Origin: a virus | Virus record (IMG/VR): IMGVR_UViG_3300037520_001247 | Location: 1 to 49,069 of that record | Reading direction: 5' to 3' (one strand) | DNA: 49,069 nt | In this document: in pieces, positions 8,156-14,618 of the stretch | Layout: each line of letters starts with the position of its first letter | Numbering within the stretch: position 1 is the stretch's first letter | Translations under genes and position numbers: made by a program | The notes under the pieces: generated by a model | Told to the model about the DNA's origin: nothing | The model's input: only the letters and a program-made list of their open reading frames with translations | Database searches by the model: none

Positions 8156-8356
8156 CTATGGGGTGATCCCAAACTTCTTTAGGTATCTCCTCGTAGGATG
8201 GAAGCCTCTATCTGAACGGTGCCAAGCCAAGGGTGGCATGGTCTTATCGTGAGGGTAGAGTATACCTCCGATGGTTGTCTCCTTGTTCCAGAAGAGTCCA
8301 GAGAGGAGTGCTTTGTTGATGAGGTTACCGACTCGTTTGCTGTGTGATGATTTCAT
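8156..8356 (-). CDS. Hypothetical protein, 66 aa
   Basis: I choose the ATG at 8356 (MKSSHSKRVGNLINKALLSG) rather than upstream non-ATG codons, because a sigma-70 promoter ends 10 nt before it, exactly as at neighbouring genes. The product is basic and ends RRYLKKFGITP. Function unknown. It has its own promoter and its own terminator. Confidence 0.6.
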   Translation of the reverse strand: MKSSHSKRVGNLINKALLSGLFWNKETTIGGILYPHDKTMPPLAWHRSDRGFHPTRRYLKKFGITP

Positions 8357-8524
8357 AACAGTATCAATGATAGATGATGAGTGGTTGGTGGACAACCGCC
8401 GCGAGTGTCATAAAGAATAGATTGTTCTACTGATGGGAACCTTTGGTTGTCATAAGAACTGGTGGGTGGGTTAGAACCACTGTTCAACTGGGACAACAAG
8501 AAGAGATGAATCATATTTTCTTGT
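8357..8524 (-). promoter_or_regulatory. Early promoter with upstream palindromic box
   Basis: TTGTCC (8390-8395), a 17-bp spacer and TATCAT (8367-8372) stand 10 nt before the ATG at 8356. The 29-bp palindromic box is at 8496-8524. Here its strongly conserved half is on the minus strand, the only reversed copy in the window, and it lies about 100 bp from the -35, farther than elsewhere. Confidence 0.65.
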
Positions 8525-8559
8525 GAGCGCAGGTGACGGGCTGGACAGATGTGGGAAAG

Positions 8560-8590
8560 AAAAAACCCACTGCCGTTGCCAGCAGTGGGT
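8560..8590 (-). terminator. Intrinsic terminator
   Basis: In the minus sense, ACCCACTGCT and GCAGTGGGT form a stem followed by T6. It ends the 8613-9034 gene pair. Confidence 0.8.
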
Positions 8591-8612
8591 TGTGATCGGA
8601 GGTTGAAGATGA

Positions 8613-8810
8613 TCAGTCTTTGAAGTAGTCGATGCCTACTCGTTTGAGTCTACGAACAAGATGATCGTAGTCGTAGTTGGTGAGCAGCTTCCAATCCCAG
8701 TTGGTCTTTGCTCTGTTCAATACCCAGACGTTATTGTTTGGGGTATCACCACAGAAGGATTCTTCCACACGGAAATGGTGACCCTTGCATCTGAATTCGG
8801 TGGCTCTCAT
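8613..8810 (-). CDS. Hypothetical protein, 65 aa
   Basis: Starting at the ATG at 8810 (MRATEFRCKGHHFRVEESF) gives a TAATG overlap with the upstream stop and places AAAGGGGG about 7 nt before it as a Shine-Dalgarno. An ATG at 8816 is also possible. The protein is basic with many aromatics, and no domain is recognised. It is the second gene of a two-gene operon. Confidence 0.65.
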   Translation of the reverse strand: MRATEFRCKGHHFRVEESFCGDTPNNNVWVLNRAKTNWDWKLLTNYDYDHLVRRLKRVGIDYFKD

Positions 8811-9034
8811 TACCATGCCCCCTTTCCGTTGAAGATTCCGAGGTCGTAGAGTTCGTCCATCGAAGGAGCAACTCCCCCAGAGTTTTCAAGTTCCTCCTTG
8901 TATTCCTCGAAGAACTTCCAGTTCATTCGGGACTTGGTGTGACCTCCACAGGTTGCTCCGGTGGTGGCTGCGTTTGCCATCATATGAATGAGATCAGAAA
9001 CTGATGTGCTTGGTGTGATGTTTTGGTTTCTCAT
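8810..9034 (-). CDS. Hypothetical protein, 74 aa
   Basis: The product MRNQNITPSTSVSDLIHMMA...DLGIFNGKGAW has no domain I recognise. It is the first gene behind a strong sigma-70 promoter and overlaps the next gene at TAATG. Confidence 0.65.
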   Translation of the reverse strand: MRNQNITPSTSVSDLIHMMANAATTGATCGGHTKSRMNWKFFEEYKEELENSGGVAPSMDELYDLGIFNGKGAW

Positions 9035-9127
9035 AACGATGATGAGTATAGATAGAAACGATCAGGGGTCAAAGGTTTTTTTCTGGTGGGGATACTTTAC
9101 AAGAAAATATGATTCACTCTTTCTTTT
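9035..9127 (-). promoter_or_regulatory. Early promoter cassette with box
   Basis: TTGACC (9067-9072), a 16-bp spacer and TATACT (9045-9050) lie exactly 10 nt before the ATG at 9034. A seven-A tract (minus sense) precedes the -35 like an UP element. The palindromic box is at 9099-9127. Confidence 0.8.
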
Positions 9128-9162
9128 GTTCTGGGTTGCAGGTGGTCCTGTGGTGTAGGCAC

Positions 9163-9194
9163 AAAAAAACCCACCGCCCTTTCGAGCGATGGGT
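9163..9194 (-). terminator. Intrinsic terminator
   Basis: In the minus sense, ACCCATCGC and GGCGGTGGGT form a stem followed by T7, about 19 bp after the stop of the gene at 9213. Confidence 0.8.
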
Positions 9195-9212
9195 CTTGTG
9201 AGTGGTTGAAGG

Positions 9213-9503
9213 CTACAGGCGGAATTCTTGGAGGACGCCTGTGCCTTGGATATCGTCCAAGGCTTCAGCGATGAGGTGCGCCCATGTTACGTCTGGGCGA
9301 CCACCGCTCTCTTGGTCAATGTATGCCTCAAGGATTACCTCCTTGCTGGCATTGTCGTAGAGTCCGTCACCGTTCATGACGTTATAGATGTAACCAAGAA
9401 CCCTCTCCTCCTTTTTGGGAGAGAGCTTCATACAGGTGCGGGATGCGATGTTGAACAGGATGGTGTTGGGGTTCAGCATATCGGGTGTGGTGTTTTTTCT
9501 CAT
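9213..9503 (-). CDS. Hypothetical protein, 96 aa
   Basis: The ATG at 9503 (MRKNTTPDMLNPNTILFNIA) is chosen because the -10 hexamer lies 10 nt before it. The product is mostly helical (KLSPKKEERVLGYIYNVM, VTWAHLIAEALDDIQ) with no recognised domain. It is a single-gene unit with its own promoter and terminator. Confidence 0.7.
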   Translation of the reverse strand: MRKNTTPDMLNPNTILFNIASRTCMKLSPKKEERVLGYIYNVMNGDGLYDNASKEVILEAYIDQESGGRPDVTWAHLIAEALDDIQGTGVLQEFRL

Positions 9504-9596
9504 AACGATAATCACTATAGTTGGTTCGATCAGGATGGGAAGGACTTTTTTCCTGAATCTCGAAACAACAAGAAAATAAGATTCTTCAATTCTTTT
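9504..9596 (-). promoter_or_regulatory. Early promoter cassette with box
   Basis: TTCCCA (9536-9541), a 16-bp spacer and TATAGT (9514-9519) lie 10 nt before the ATG at 9503. An A6 tract and the conserved TTCGAGATTCAGG segment lie upstream, and the box is at 9568-9596. Confidence 0.7.
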
Positions 9597-9641
9597 GATG
9601 CTCGAAGTTCAGGATCTGCTTCGAGGTTCGATCAGGGAAAG

Positions 9642-9672
9642 AAAAAACCCCCACGGATTTCTCCGTGAGGGT
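9642..9672 (-). terminator. Intrinsic terminator
   Basis: In the minus sense, AACCCTCACGGAG and a CTCCGTGGGGG-type arm are followed by T6. It follows the gene ending at 9692. Confidence 0.75.
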
Positions 9673-9691
9673 TCGTGTGAGTTGGGTTGGT

Positions 9692-10099
9692 TTAGCCCCA
9701 AGCCAAGCCGCCGATATCGCTTGGTGAGACGGAGGTAACCACCCCTTGCGCCAAGAGCATTTGGGCACAGAGGTCTGCGTCCGTGCAGGAGCCGCTGTAG
9801 GTTTCGCCTTCCCACTTGTCGGGGTTGGCCTCAAGGAGTTCGTAGACTCCACTACGGAGCTTGCCCCACCCGAAAGTGTGGAAGTTGTCCATTGGCCCCA
9901 TGTCGGGATTGTCGTTGATCTCGCACCAGAGTTCGTGCTCCAGATCGTAGATACCCTCGCCACGCGAACGGGCGGCATCGAGGAGTTCCTTGTGGTTGGC
10001 TTGCATCTTCGTGAGACGCTCCATTGTTCCCTTTGGCACTTCTGCGAGTGCCTCAAGGATGCTGTGGTCGTTGGTGATTGGATATAGTCGTGTTCCCAT
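9692..10099 (-). CDS. Hypothetical protein, 135 aa
   Basis: The ATG at 10099 gives MGTRLYPITNDHSILEALAE, with a promoter -10 ending 10 nt before it. The protein is acidic and has a conserved look (GTMERLTKMQ, FGWGKLRSGVYELL, CTDADLCAQMLLAQGV). I believe MGTRLYP proteins occur in phages and bacteria without known function. It is a single-gene unit. Confidence 0.7.
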   Translation of the reverse strand: MGTRLYPITNDHSILEALAEVPKGTMERLTKMQANHKELLDAARSRGEGIYDLEHELWCEINDNPDMGPMDNFHTFGWGKLRSGVYELLEANPDKWEGETYSGSCTDADLCAQMLLAQGVVTSVSPSDIGGLAWG

Positions 10100-10194
10100 A
10101 ACGAGGATGAGTGTATGTGGAATGGTCAGGAAGGGAAGAAGTTTTTTGCCCGTTGGGGACACTCTACAAGAAAATAAGATTCATCCTTTTTTGT
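10100..10194 (-). promoter_or_regulatory. Early promoter cassette with box
   Basis: TTCCCT (10132-10137), a 16-bp spacer and TACACT (10110-10115) lie 10 nt before the ATG at 10099. The box is at 10166-10194. The segment between A tract and box is of the second type (AGAGTGTCCCC), shared with 11495-11515. Confidence 0.7.
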
Positions 10195-10239
10195 GTGCCC
10201 GTGAAATCTGTGTTTGATGTGTGTGTGTTGGTATGAAAG

Positions 10240-10270
10240 AAAAAACCCACCGCCCTTTCGGACGATGGGT
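10240..10270 (-). terminator. Intrinsic terminator
   Basis: In the minus sense, ACCCATCGTCC and GGGCGGTGGGT form a stem followed by T6, just after the stop of the SprT-like gene. Confidence 0.8.
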
Positions 10271-10293
10271 TGATCACAACAACACCAGACTTG

Positions 10294-10665
10294 TCAGCAA
10301 TCAATCGGGTCGTTTTGACAAGGCCCATTGAAGATTTTCTTGGGGTATACTTTGTTTCGTTTGATGTAGATTCCCCAGTAAGCAAGAGCCTTGTCCTCTA
10401 CCTTCTTGAACAGGGTTCCATGATCAATGCCACCTGCATAGAAGTGACAAACCTCATGGACAACGTAGTAGGTGACGTAACGATCCCCACGATTCCAAGC
10501 CCATTTTGGCAGAGAGAACCAACCCTTGTGGGTGTAAGCTTTGCCGTTGCGAGTGTCCTTGATGATTGCGCGAGGACGAATCGACAGGTTGAGAAACTTT
10601 GCCGTCAAGTCTGCGATACCTTGAATATCTTCCAGCTTGAGTGTGGATGGAATTGAATTAGTCAT
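10294..10665 (-). CDS. SprT-like zinc metalloprotease-fold protein
   Basis: This 123-residue protein contains HEVCH at residues 70-74, the HExxH zinc site, followed by H82 as a likely third ligand and a helical FKKVEDKALAYWGI. The preceding RPRAIIKDTRNGKAYTHKG and WNRGDRYVTYYVVHE are the strand-then-helix arrangement of SprT/WLM-type minimal zincins. Such domains often act on DNA-bound proteins, but the target here is unknown. It is a single-gene unit between its own promoter and terminator. Confidence 0.75.
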   Translation of the reverse strand: MTNSIPSTLKLEDIQGIADLTAKFLNLSIRPRAIIKDTRNGKAYTHKGWFSLPKWAWNRGDRYVTYYVVHEVCHFYAGGIDHGTLFKKVEDKALAYWGIYIKRNKVYPKKIFNGPCQNDPIDC

Positions 10666-10759
10666 AACGTCTGCGAGTGTAGATGGGACTGATCGAGGGA
10701 AAAGGAATTTTTTACGGGAGGTTCGAGTCTACAAGAAAATAAGATTCATGCTTTCTTTT
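10666..10759 (-). promoter_or_regulatory. Early promoter cassette with box
   Basis: TTTTCC (10698-10703, weak -35), a 16-bp spacer and TACACT (10676-10681) lie 10 nt before the ATG at 10665. The box is at 10731-10759. Confidence 0.6.
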
Positions 10760-10813
10760 GAGAGGTGGAATCGAACCAAATGATTTCGGACAGAGAGAAA
10801 GTGTAACTCAAAC

Positions 10814-10843
10814 AAAAAACCCGCCCCCTTTCGGGAGCGGGTT
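10814..10843 (-). terminator. Intrinsic terminator
   Basis: In the minus sense, AACCCGCTCCCG, AAA and GGGGGCGGGTT are followed by a T run, 18 bp after the stop of the 180-residue gene. Confidence 0.85.
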
Positions 10844-10860
10844 GGTTTGAGCGGGAGGGT

Positions 10861-11403
10861 TTAGTGCAATTCGATCAGATCGCCGCAGACCTTAACACCT
10901 GCGATGTTTTCGGGGGTAAGGATGAATTGACCGAATTTGTTGCGCTTAAACTCCAGAGCCTTTTCAATGTCACGCTTTGCCAGAGTCAGAGGACGGCTGT
11001 TGACAGGCTTCTTCGGATTTGTCGGAGGAGCAACTTGCTCCTTTTGTTGGACGAATCCGTAGAGGTAGATTTCACCAGTTTCCTTGTGTTGGCGAATACC
11101 TTTGCCGATGTTATCGAACGTATCTTTTTGCGTGTAGCTGCTGCTCACGCCTTGGGTGAGCGTTTCGGTGAGCGACTGAAGCATTTGCCCCTTGGCTTCG
11201 GCTTCAATGTCGTTGCTCGGCTGATAGGCTTCCAGAGCGATTTTGTCCGCTTCGCAAGCTGCCTTGTAGTCGATACCAAAGTTAAGCGTGTAACGCGAGG
11301 TTTCGCCCGTGCCTTTGGTCATGTAGAGGAACGAGATGAATTTGCATCCGTTCGTGGTGGATTCCCTCAAGATATCGAGGGCATTGATTTTGATGTTAGC
11401 CAT
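10861..11403 (-). CDS. Hypothetical protein, 180 aa
   Basis: The product begins MANIKINALDILRESTTNGC and includes FISFLYMTKGTGETSRYTLNFG, a Gln/Pro linker (QQKEQVAPPTNPKKP) and a basic C-terminal helix region (LAKRDIEKALEFKRNKFGQF). No domain is recognised. The start context AAAAGTTATGG lacks a Shine-Dalgarno, and I cannot see as clear a -35/-10 pair as at its neighbours. G+C content is high for the window. Confidence 0.75.
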   Translation of the reverse strand: MANIKINALDILRESTTNGCKFISFLYMTKGTGETSRYTLNFGIDYKAACEADKIALEAYQPSNDIEAEAKGQMLQSLTETLTQGVSSSYTQKDTFDNIGKGIRQHKETGEIYLYGFVQQKEQVAPPTNPKKPVNSRPLTLAKRDIEKALEFKRNKFGQFILTPENIAGVKVCGDLIELH

Positions 11404-11515
11404 AACTTTTGTCTATTTTGTTTGGTTGTTTGTTTGTGTTTGTGTCTTTCGACAAGGCCAACAATAGCAGAAGGCACAGCCGATGCAACGGATTTTTTTC
11501 CCGTGGGAACACTCT

Positions 11516-11544
11516 ACAAGAAAATAAGATTCATGCTTTCTTTT
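11516..11544. repeat. 29-bp palindromic box
   Basis: This is a copy of the box (ACAAGAAAATAAGATTCAT plus the inverted right arm) upstream of the 180-residue gene, with the ACTCT/CCCGTGGG type of linker next to it. Confidence 0.75.
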
Positions 11545-11623
11545 GATCCTGAAAATTGTCCAGGCGAAGAAGACGATTTTGTTTTATCAGATGTCGCGGA
11601 ATTCCTGGCGAGGAGAAGATCAA

Positions 11624-11640
11624 ACAAGAAAATAAGTTTC
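11624..11640. repeat. Half box
   Basis: ACAAGAAAATAAGTTTC matches the left arm of the 29-bp box; the right arm is missing. It sits in a 367-bp gene-poor stretch (11404-11770). That stretch otherwise holds one full box, a TAGGTTA/TAACCTA inverted repeat (11679-11699) and a terminator. Confidence 0.7.
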
Positions 11641-11721
11641 CCAATTCTCACATCCTAATGAGTTTGGGTTATTAAATATAGGTTATTGGATATAACCTAT
11701 TGATATTCAACTACAAAAAAA

Positions 11722-11749
11722 GGGGTGATGGTTTTTCAACCACCACCCC
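11722..11749 (-). terminator. Intrinsic terminator
   Basis: In the minus sense, GGGGTGGTGGTT and AACCATCACCCC form a 12-bp stem with one G-U pair, followed by T7. It ends the gene at 11771. Confidence 0.85.
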
Positions 11750-11770
11750 AACACACAACACACCTATCTA

Positions 11771-12082
11771 CTAATTTTCTAAATCTACATAGATATTCTT
11801 CTTTGCCAATGCATTGAGAATATCGAAGAACTCTTCGCGGCCTTTGATATTTCCATTCTCTTCAGTATTGTCTCCAAAGGACTCTTCCATGTCCAATACA
11901 TCTTCCGCATGGTGTCCAAAGGAGATTGCATCTATGAGCGTTCTATTGTTGTCTCCCCAATTGAAGGGTGCATCTCGGCTAATCACATCATAGAACCAGC
12001 CATGCCAATCTTTGGGAATGATATCTGATATTGGAACGAACTTTGCAATTTGAGTTTCTGGTAGTTTAAGTTTCGTTTTCAT
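11771..12082 (-). CDS. Hypothetical acidic protein, 103 aa
   Basis: The product MKTKLKLPETQIAKFVPISD...ALAKKNIYVDLEN is acidic and contains no recognised domain. No clear sigma-70 promoter is seen. A half box lies 20 bp upstream of the ATG and an iteron-like repeat about 80 bp upstream. Confidence 0.65.
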   Translation of the reverse strand: MKTKLKLPETQIAKFVPISDIIPKDWHGWFYDVISRDAPFNWGDNNRTLIDAISFGHHAEDVLDMEESFGDNTEENGNIKGREEFFDILNALAKKNIYVDLEN

Positions 12083-12101
12083 TTTATTTAATTTTTCGCT
12101 T

Positions 12102-12118
12102 ACAAGAAAATAAGTTTC
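12102..12118. repeat. Half box
   Basis: ACAAGAAAATAAGTTTC lies 19 bp upstream of the ATG at 12082, closer to a gene than most full boxes. Confidence 0.7.
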
Positions 12119-12131
12119 TGGATTATCTAAT

Positions 12132-12205
12132 CGCGTGTGCGCGTATACGTATATGCGTCACCTGCGGGTATGCGACACCATGTTGCATTCTAACACACTG
12201 TTGCA
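12132..12205. repeat. GC palindromes plus 18-bp iteron-like repeat
   Basis: An alternating GCGCGTATACGTATATGCG stretch is followed by TGCGGGTATGCGACACC and two 18-bp-spaced copies of ACACnnTGTTGCA. The 43 bp at 12163-12205 recur at 15469-15511 with one mismatch. Part of it overlaps the 3' end of the zinc-ribbon gene. Confidence 0.75.
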
Positions 12206-12462
12206 AATTTACTCGTCTTTACTGGGTAAAGCTCGAAGGGTTCGTTGCTGTAGTTGTAATGATAATAGTCCAGATACTGCATCGCCTTTTGAATTTCCTT
12301 GGCAATCAAGGTAGTGCGGCGGCAACGACTGCACTCGTAGAACCCGAATGATGGGACTTCAATGACTTCCCCCATTGAGATGATCTGTTGTTTGTCGATG
12401 ACAGATACGAGTTTGCCAACTTTGCACTTGGGACAATCAGAGTTTTCTTTAGGTGTTTTCAT
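12190..12462 (-). CDS. Zinc-ribbon protein, 90 aa
   Basis: Two CxxC pairs, CPKC at residues 10-13 and CSRC at 44-47, form a likely zinc ribbon around a beta-type core (KLVSVIDKQQIISMGEVIEV). The C-terminus is aromatic (YLDYYHYNY). The fold suggests nucleic acid or protein binding; the specific role is unknown. It is a single-gene unit behind its own promoter. Confidence 0.75.
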   Translation of the reverse strand: MKTPKENSDCPKCKVGKLVSVIDKQQIISMGEVIEVPSFGFYECSRCRRTTLIAKEIQKAMQYLDYYHYNYSNEPFELYPVKTSKFATVC

Positions 12463-12557
12463 AACACGGACATTGAATCATTTTAAAAGAACTATGGCAA
12501 GAACTTTTTTTCCTGAACCTCGAACACGACAAGAAAATATGATTCATCTTTTCTTTA
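12463..12557 (-). promoter_or_regulatory. Early promoter cassette with box
   Basis: TTGCCA (12495-12500), a 17-bp spacer and TTCAAT (12472-12477) lie 9 nt before the ATG at 12462. The A7 tract, the TTCGAGGTTCAGG segment and the box (12529-12557) follow in order. Confidence 0.75.
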
Positions 12558-12602
12558 TCTCCTGAAAATATCAAGTAAAGTTGATGTCAGTATATACAAA
12601 AG

Positions 12603-12632
12603 AAAAAACCCCCTGTCTTTCGACAGAGGGCT
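12603..12632 (-). terminator. Intrinsic terminator
   Basis: In the minus sense, CCCTCTGTCG, AAA and GACAGGGGG are followed by T6, 23 bp after the GP88-like stop. Confidence 0.8.
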
Positions 12633-12654
12633 TTGAGAAGGGATTTTCTATTCG

Positions 12655-13296
12655 TCAGTGTTGCTTGTAGCTAATGCAATAAACCGACCTGTCCCAACAA
12701 GCTCGACAATCTCCACAGATATTGTTTTGCTTGGAAGCGGGGCAAGTATATCCATCCTTGGATACACCGCTCACTTGAACCCCCAAGCGTTGCGCGACGG
12801 AATCGGGAGTTTTACCATCAAGCATATAGGCAGAGAGACGAACACAGAGGTTGTCGGGAAAAGAATTTTCAACCTTTGCGATGTAGTCAGAGACGATGCC
12901 GTATTCTCTGGTGGGAAGCCAGAATTTGATTGACGGAAGATTCTTTGCAACTTGCACAATCTTTTGCAGGTGGTCGATGTCTTGTAAATCTCCGCTGTCA
13001 TGCCAGCGAAAGAATCCACTCTTTTCCTTTTTATTGATAAGGAATGTCATGGCATCAACCCACAGAGGATTAGTCAAAGACTGAAAACGTTTTTCCATAG
13101 CATCAATGACGTTTTGGAAAATGTAACGACCCTTGAGAGCATAGCACTTGGAGCAAATGCTTCCCTTGATCTTGCGAAGCAAAGAACCGACCTTGCAACG
13201 AAAGGCAGGGATTGAATAAGCATGACCAGGCATCTTGCTCGGTGCGGATAGTGTGTGAACGATTGCGGTTGCTTGTGTGATGGTGGTGAATTTCAT
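12655..13296 (-). CDS. GP88-like cysteine-rich phage protein
   Basis: The ATG at 13296 (MKFTTITQATAIVHTLSAPS) gives 213 residues and fits the promoter 9 nt upstream. Conserved features are SKMPGHAYSIPAFRC (C34), ICSKCYA (C48, C51), FFRWHDSGDLQ at 96-105, FWLPTRE at 125-131 and a Cys cluster at 185, 194, 197, 200 and 207. This pattern resembles the mycobacteriophage gene 88 family, widespread in phages and of unknown function. The cysteines suggest a metal or iron-sulphur site. Confidence 0.75.
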   Translation of the reverse strand: MKFTTITQATAIVHTLSAPSKMPGHAYSIPAFRCKVGSLLRKIKGSICSKCYALKGRYIFQNVIDAMEKRFQSLTNPLWVDAMTFLINKKEKSGFFRWHDSGDLQDIDHLQKIVQVAKNLPSIKFWLPTREYGIVSDYIAKVENSFPDNLCVRLSAYMLDGKTPDSVAQRLGVQVSGVSKDGYTCPASKQNNICGDCRACWDRSVYCISYKQH

Positions 13297-13391
13297 AACG
13301 CGCAAAGAGTAAGCAATTACCTCGAACCTGACAAGGACTTTTTTTCCTGAATCTCGAACACTACAAGAAAATATGATTCATCTTTTCTTGT
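13297..13391 (-). promoter_or_regulatory. Early promoter cassette with perfect box arms
   Basis: TTGTCA (13329-13334), a 17-bp spacer and TACTCT (13306-13311) lie 9 nt before the ATG at 13296. The box at 13363-13391 has perfect 9-bp outer arms and an inner ATGATTCAT, and lies 28 nt upstream of the -35. Confidence 0.8.
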
Positions 13392-13436
13392 GTTCTGGGT
13401 TGCCCTATGCGAACGACTTCTCATACGGGGAAAAGA

Positions 13437-13464
13437 AAAAAGGCACAGACTTTCGCCTGTGCCT
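13437..13464 (-). terminator. Intrinsic terminator
   Basis: In the minus sense, AGGCACAGG, CGAAAGT and a CTGTGCCT arm form a hairpin followed by T6. It ends the 13497-14168 operon. Confidence 0.85.
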
Positions 13465-13496
13465 TTCTTTTGTTATGACTACACCAATCCTAAAAA

Positions 13497-13673
13497 TTAT
13501 TTGTAATCATAGCGATTCCACTTTTCAAATTGTTTTTTAAGATGTTGGTAAGTTTCGGAATCATCACCCGCATATTCATTCAAACAATTCAATGCTTCCG
13601 ATGCAATTGTGATAAGACTCTTGAGTTGGTCATTGTGAACCATGACCATTTTGCTGTCAGTTTCTTTTTTCAT
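13497..13673 (-). CDS. Hypothetical helical protein, 58 aa
   Basis: The product starts MKKETDSKMVMVHNDQLKSL and is helical and charged, ending FEKWNRYDYK. Its ATG overlaps the upstream stop as TAATG, so it is probably translated by coupling. It is the last gene of the operon before the terminator at 13437. Confidence 0.6.
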   Translation of the reverse strand: MKKETDSKMVMVHNDQLKSLITIASEALNCLNEYAGDDSETYQHLKKQFEKWNRYDYK

Positions 13674-13900
13674 TAGAATGAGAAGCGAGCAAGATTGTTA
13701 TCTTTCCACACGAATTTGGTTGCACCGATGGAAGTGTCCGTGACTTGCCATTCCGCAAATCCGCGCTCGACTGCTTGTTTCTTCAATGGCGCGGCCATAA
13801 AGATCATGCAAGCAAGGAACGTGAGGATGATTCCAAGGATGAAGGTGAGTGCCATCAAGATGTAGGCATCTGTTTCTTTGAATAGTAATGGTGTTTTCAT
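13673..13900 (-). CDS. Single-pass membrane protein, 75 aa
   Basis: One long hydrophobic segment (about residues 13-37, ILMALTFILGIILTFLACMI) follows a short polar start. The C-terminal 38 residues are soluble (KKQAVERGFAEWQVTD). It could be a small inner-membrane exclusion or inhibitor protein, but that is a guess. It has its own promoter. Confidence 0.7.
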   Translation of the reverse strand: MKTPLLFKETDAYILMALTFILGIILTFLACMIFMAAPLKKQAVERGFAEWQVTDTSIGATKFVWKDNNLARFSF

Positions 13901-13938
13901 GAGTGTGTATGTTTAGTTGGTTTGCTTGGAAGTGTCAA
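13901..13938 (-). promoter_or_regulatory. Sigma-70 promoter abutting a start codon
   Basis: A consensus TTGACA (13933-13938), a 17-bp spacer and TAAACA (13910-13915) lie 9 nt before the ATG at 13900. The -35 overlaps the stop-proximal codons of the upstream gene. Confidence 0.8.
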
Positions 13939-14168
13939 GAGTTTTCTTTTCCAGTGTCCAATCGACATTCAGATGCCAAACGATAAGATGGTCTAATCAA
14001 TTCCAGCATAGGTTTTCCTTCGCTAAAAATGATTTTGTTTATTTTGAAACCAGTAGCACCACCGCGAGTGAAGATACTATCTCCAACGCGCAATGTTCTT
14101 CCTTTTTCATCTTTGCAGAACATTGCTGTGGTATCTATGCCATAAGATATTCGTGATTCTTTTTTCAT
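13935..14168 (-). CDS. Hypothetical protein, 77 aa
   Basis: The product MKKESRISYGIDTTAMFCKD continues with KGRTLRVGDSIFTRGGATGF, a small beta-barrel-like pattern, and ends KENS. No family is recognised. The promoter upstream directly abuts the tRNA-Cys 3' end. Confidence 0.7.
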   Translation of the reverse strand: MKKESRISYGIDTTAMFCKDEKGRTLRVGDSIFTRGGATGFKINKIIFSEGKPMLELIRPSYRLASECRLDTGKENS

Positions 14169-14206
14169 GAGTTTTTATTTCTATCAGTTGTTTGGTTTAA
14201 TGTCAA
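14169..14206 (-). promoter_or_regulatory. Sigma-70 promoter adjoining tRNA-Cys
   Basis: TTGACA (14201-14206), a 17-bp spacer and TAGAAA (14178-14183) lie 9 nt before the ATG at 14168. The -35 begins at the base following the last acceptor base of tRNA-Cys; its first T is also the discriminator U73. Confidence 0.8.
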
Positions 14207-14276
14207 GCACCTTGTTGGATTTGAACCAACGATGGGAGTTTTGCAGACTCCTGCCTTACCACTTGGCTAAAGGTGC
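14207..14276 (-). tRNA. tRNA-Cys (GCA)
   Basis: A complete cloverleaf is present: acceptor GCACCTT/AAGGTGC, D-stem GCC/GGC, anticodon stem GGAGT/ACTCC around CTGCAAA, T-arm GTTGG-TTCAAAT-CCAAC. The discriminator is U, as expected for Cys. No CCA is encoded. It lies in the RNA cluster, downstream of the pseudoknotted RNA candidate. Confidence 0.93.
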
Positions 14277-14280
14277 GATG

Positions 14281-14402
14281 TTGAGTGCGTGTGCTAACGT
14301 GGATTATTGCTTCCCCGACTTTCGCCTAATCCTGTCGGTGTATAATTATGGGCGAGTTATTTTTTAGCACTATTCATAACGAGGTTTTCACCACGCACTC
14401 AA
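14281..14402 (-). ncRNA. Candidate structured RNA with pseudoknot
   Basis: In the minus sense the segment is closed by an 11-bp stem (TTGAGTGCGTG at 14392-14402 with its complement at 14281-14291). A 7-bp stem GTGCTAA/TTAGCAC (14364-14370 and 14291-14297) stacks on it, with a 21-nt bulge on one side. Inside, CCGAC/GTCGG and GGATTA/TAATCC interleave as an H-type pseudoknot. No reading frame explains these pairings. A TTGACA (14405-14410) lies just upstream. Size and position recall T4 RNAs C and D, but this is inference. Confidence 0.5.
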
Positions 14403-14420
14403 ATTGTCAAAGAAAGTTTT

Positions 14421-14487
14421 GGGCTGGAGGTTAATTCCTCTATTTTTGTCTGTTGCAACTCTCACCCTTCGGGGATGAGTCAGCCCG
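14421..14487 (-). ncRNA. Candidate tRNA-sized structured RNA
   Basis: A 66-nt segment is closed by GGGCTG/CAGCCC and contains a CTCAtCCC-CGAA-GGGTGAG hairpin and a GAGG-AATTAA-CCTC hairpin joined by an unpaired A-rich linker. It has tRNA size and two arms, but no anticodon stem and no canonical T-loop, so I do not call it a tRNA. The upstream promoter predicts transcription from 14487, one base before the closing stem. Confidence 0.5.
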
Positions 14488-14493
14488 TTGATG

Positions 14494-14577
14494 AGATTAC
14501 CTGATAGGTTCGAGTTCACAAGAACTTTTTTCCTGAATCTCGAACACAACAAGAAAATATGATTCACCTTTTCTTTT
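14494..14577 (-). promoter_or_regulatory. Early promoter cassette driving the RNA locus
   Basis: TTGTGA (14516-14521), a 16-bp spacer and TAATCT (14494-14499) predict a start at 14487. The A6 tract, the TTCGAGATTCAGG segment and the box (14549-14577) lie upstream in the usual order, yet no protein gene follows: the product is RNA. Confidence 0.65.
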
Positions 14578-14618
14578 GATGCTCGAACACAGCCGTTCCG
14601 CCTCGAACATTTCTGCGG

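Noticed and set aside
11532-11657. Plus-strand frame MLSFDPENCPGEEDDFVLSD and onward
   Set aside because: It reads like protein but begins inside a palindromic box, has no start signals, and part of its end is a second half box; I cannot separate it from chance.
14421-14486. A further tRNA gene
   Set aside because: It has the right size and a closing stem, but there is no anticodon stem-loop in either orientation and no TTCRA-type T-loop. Kept as an unassigned structured RNA.
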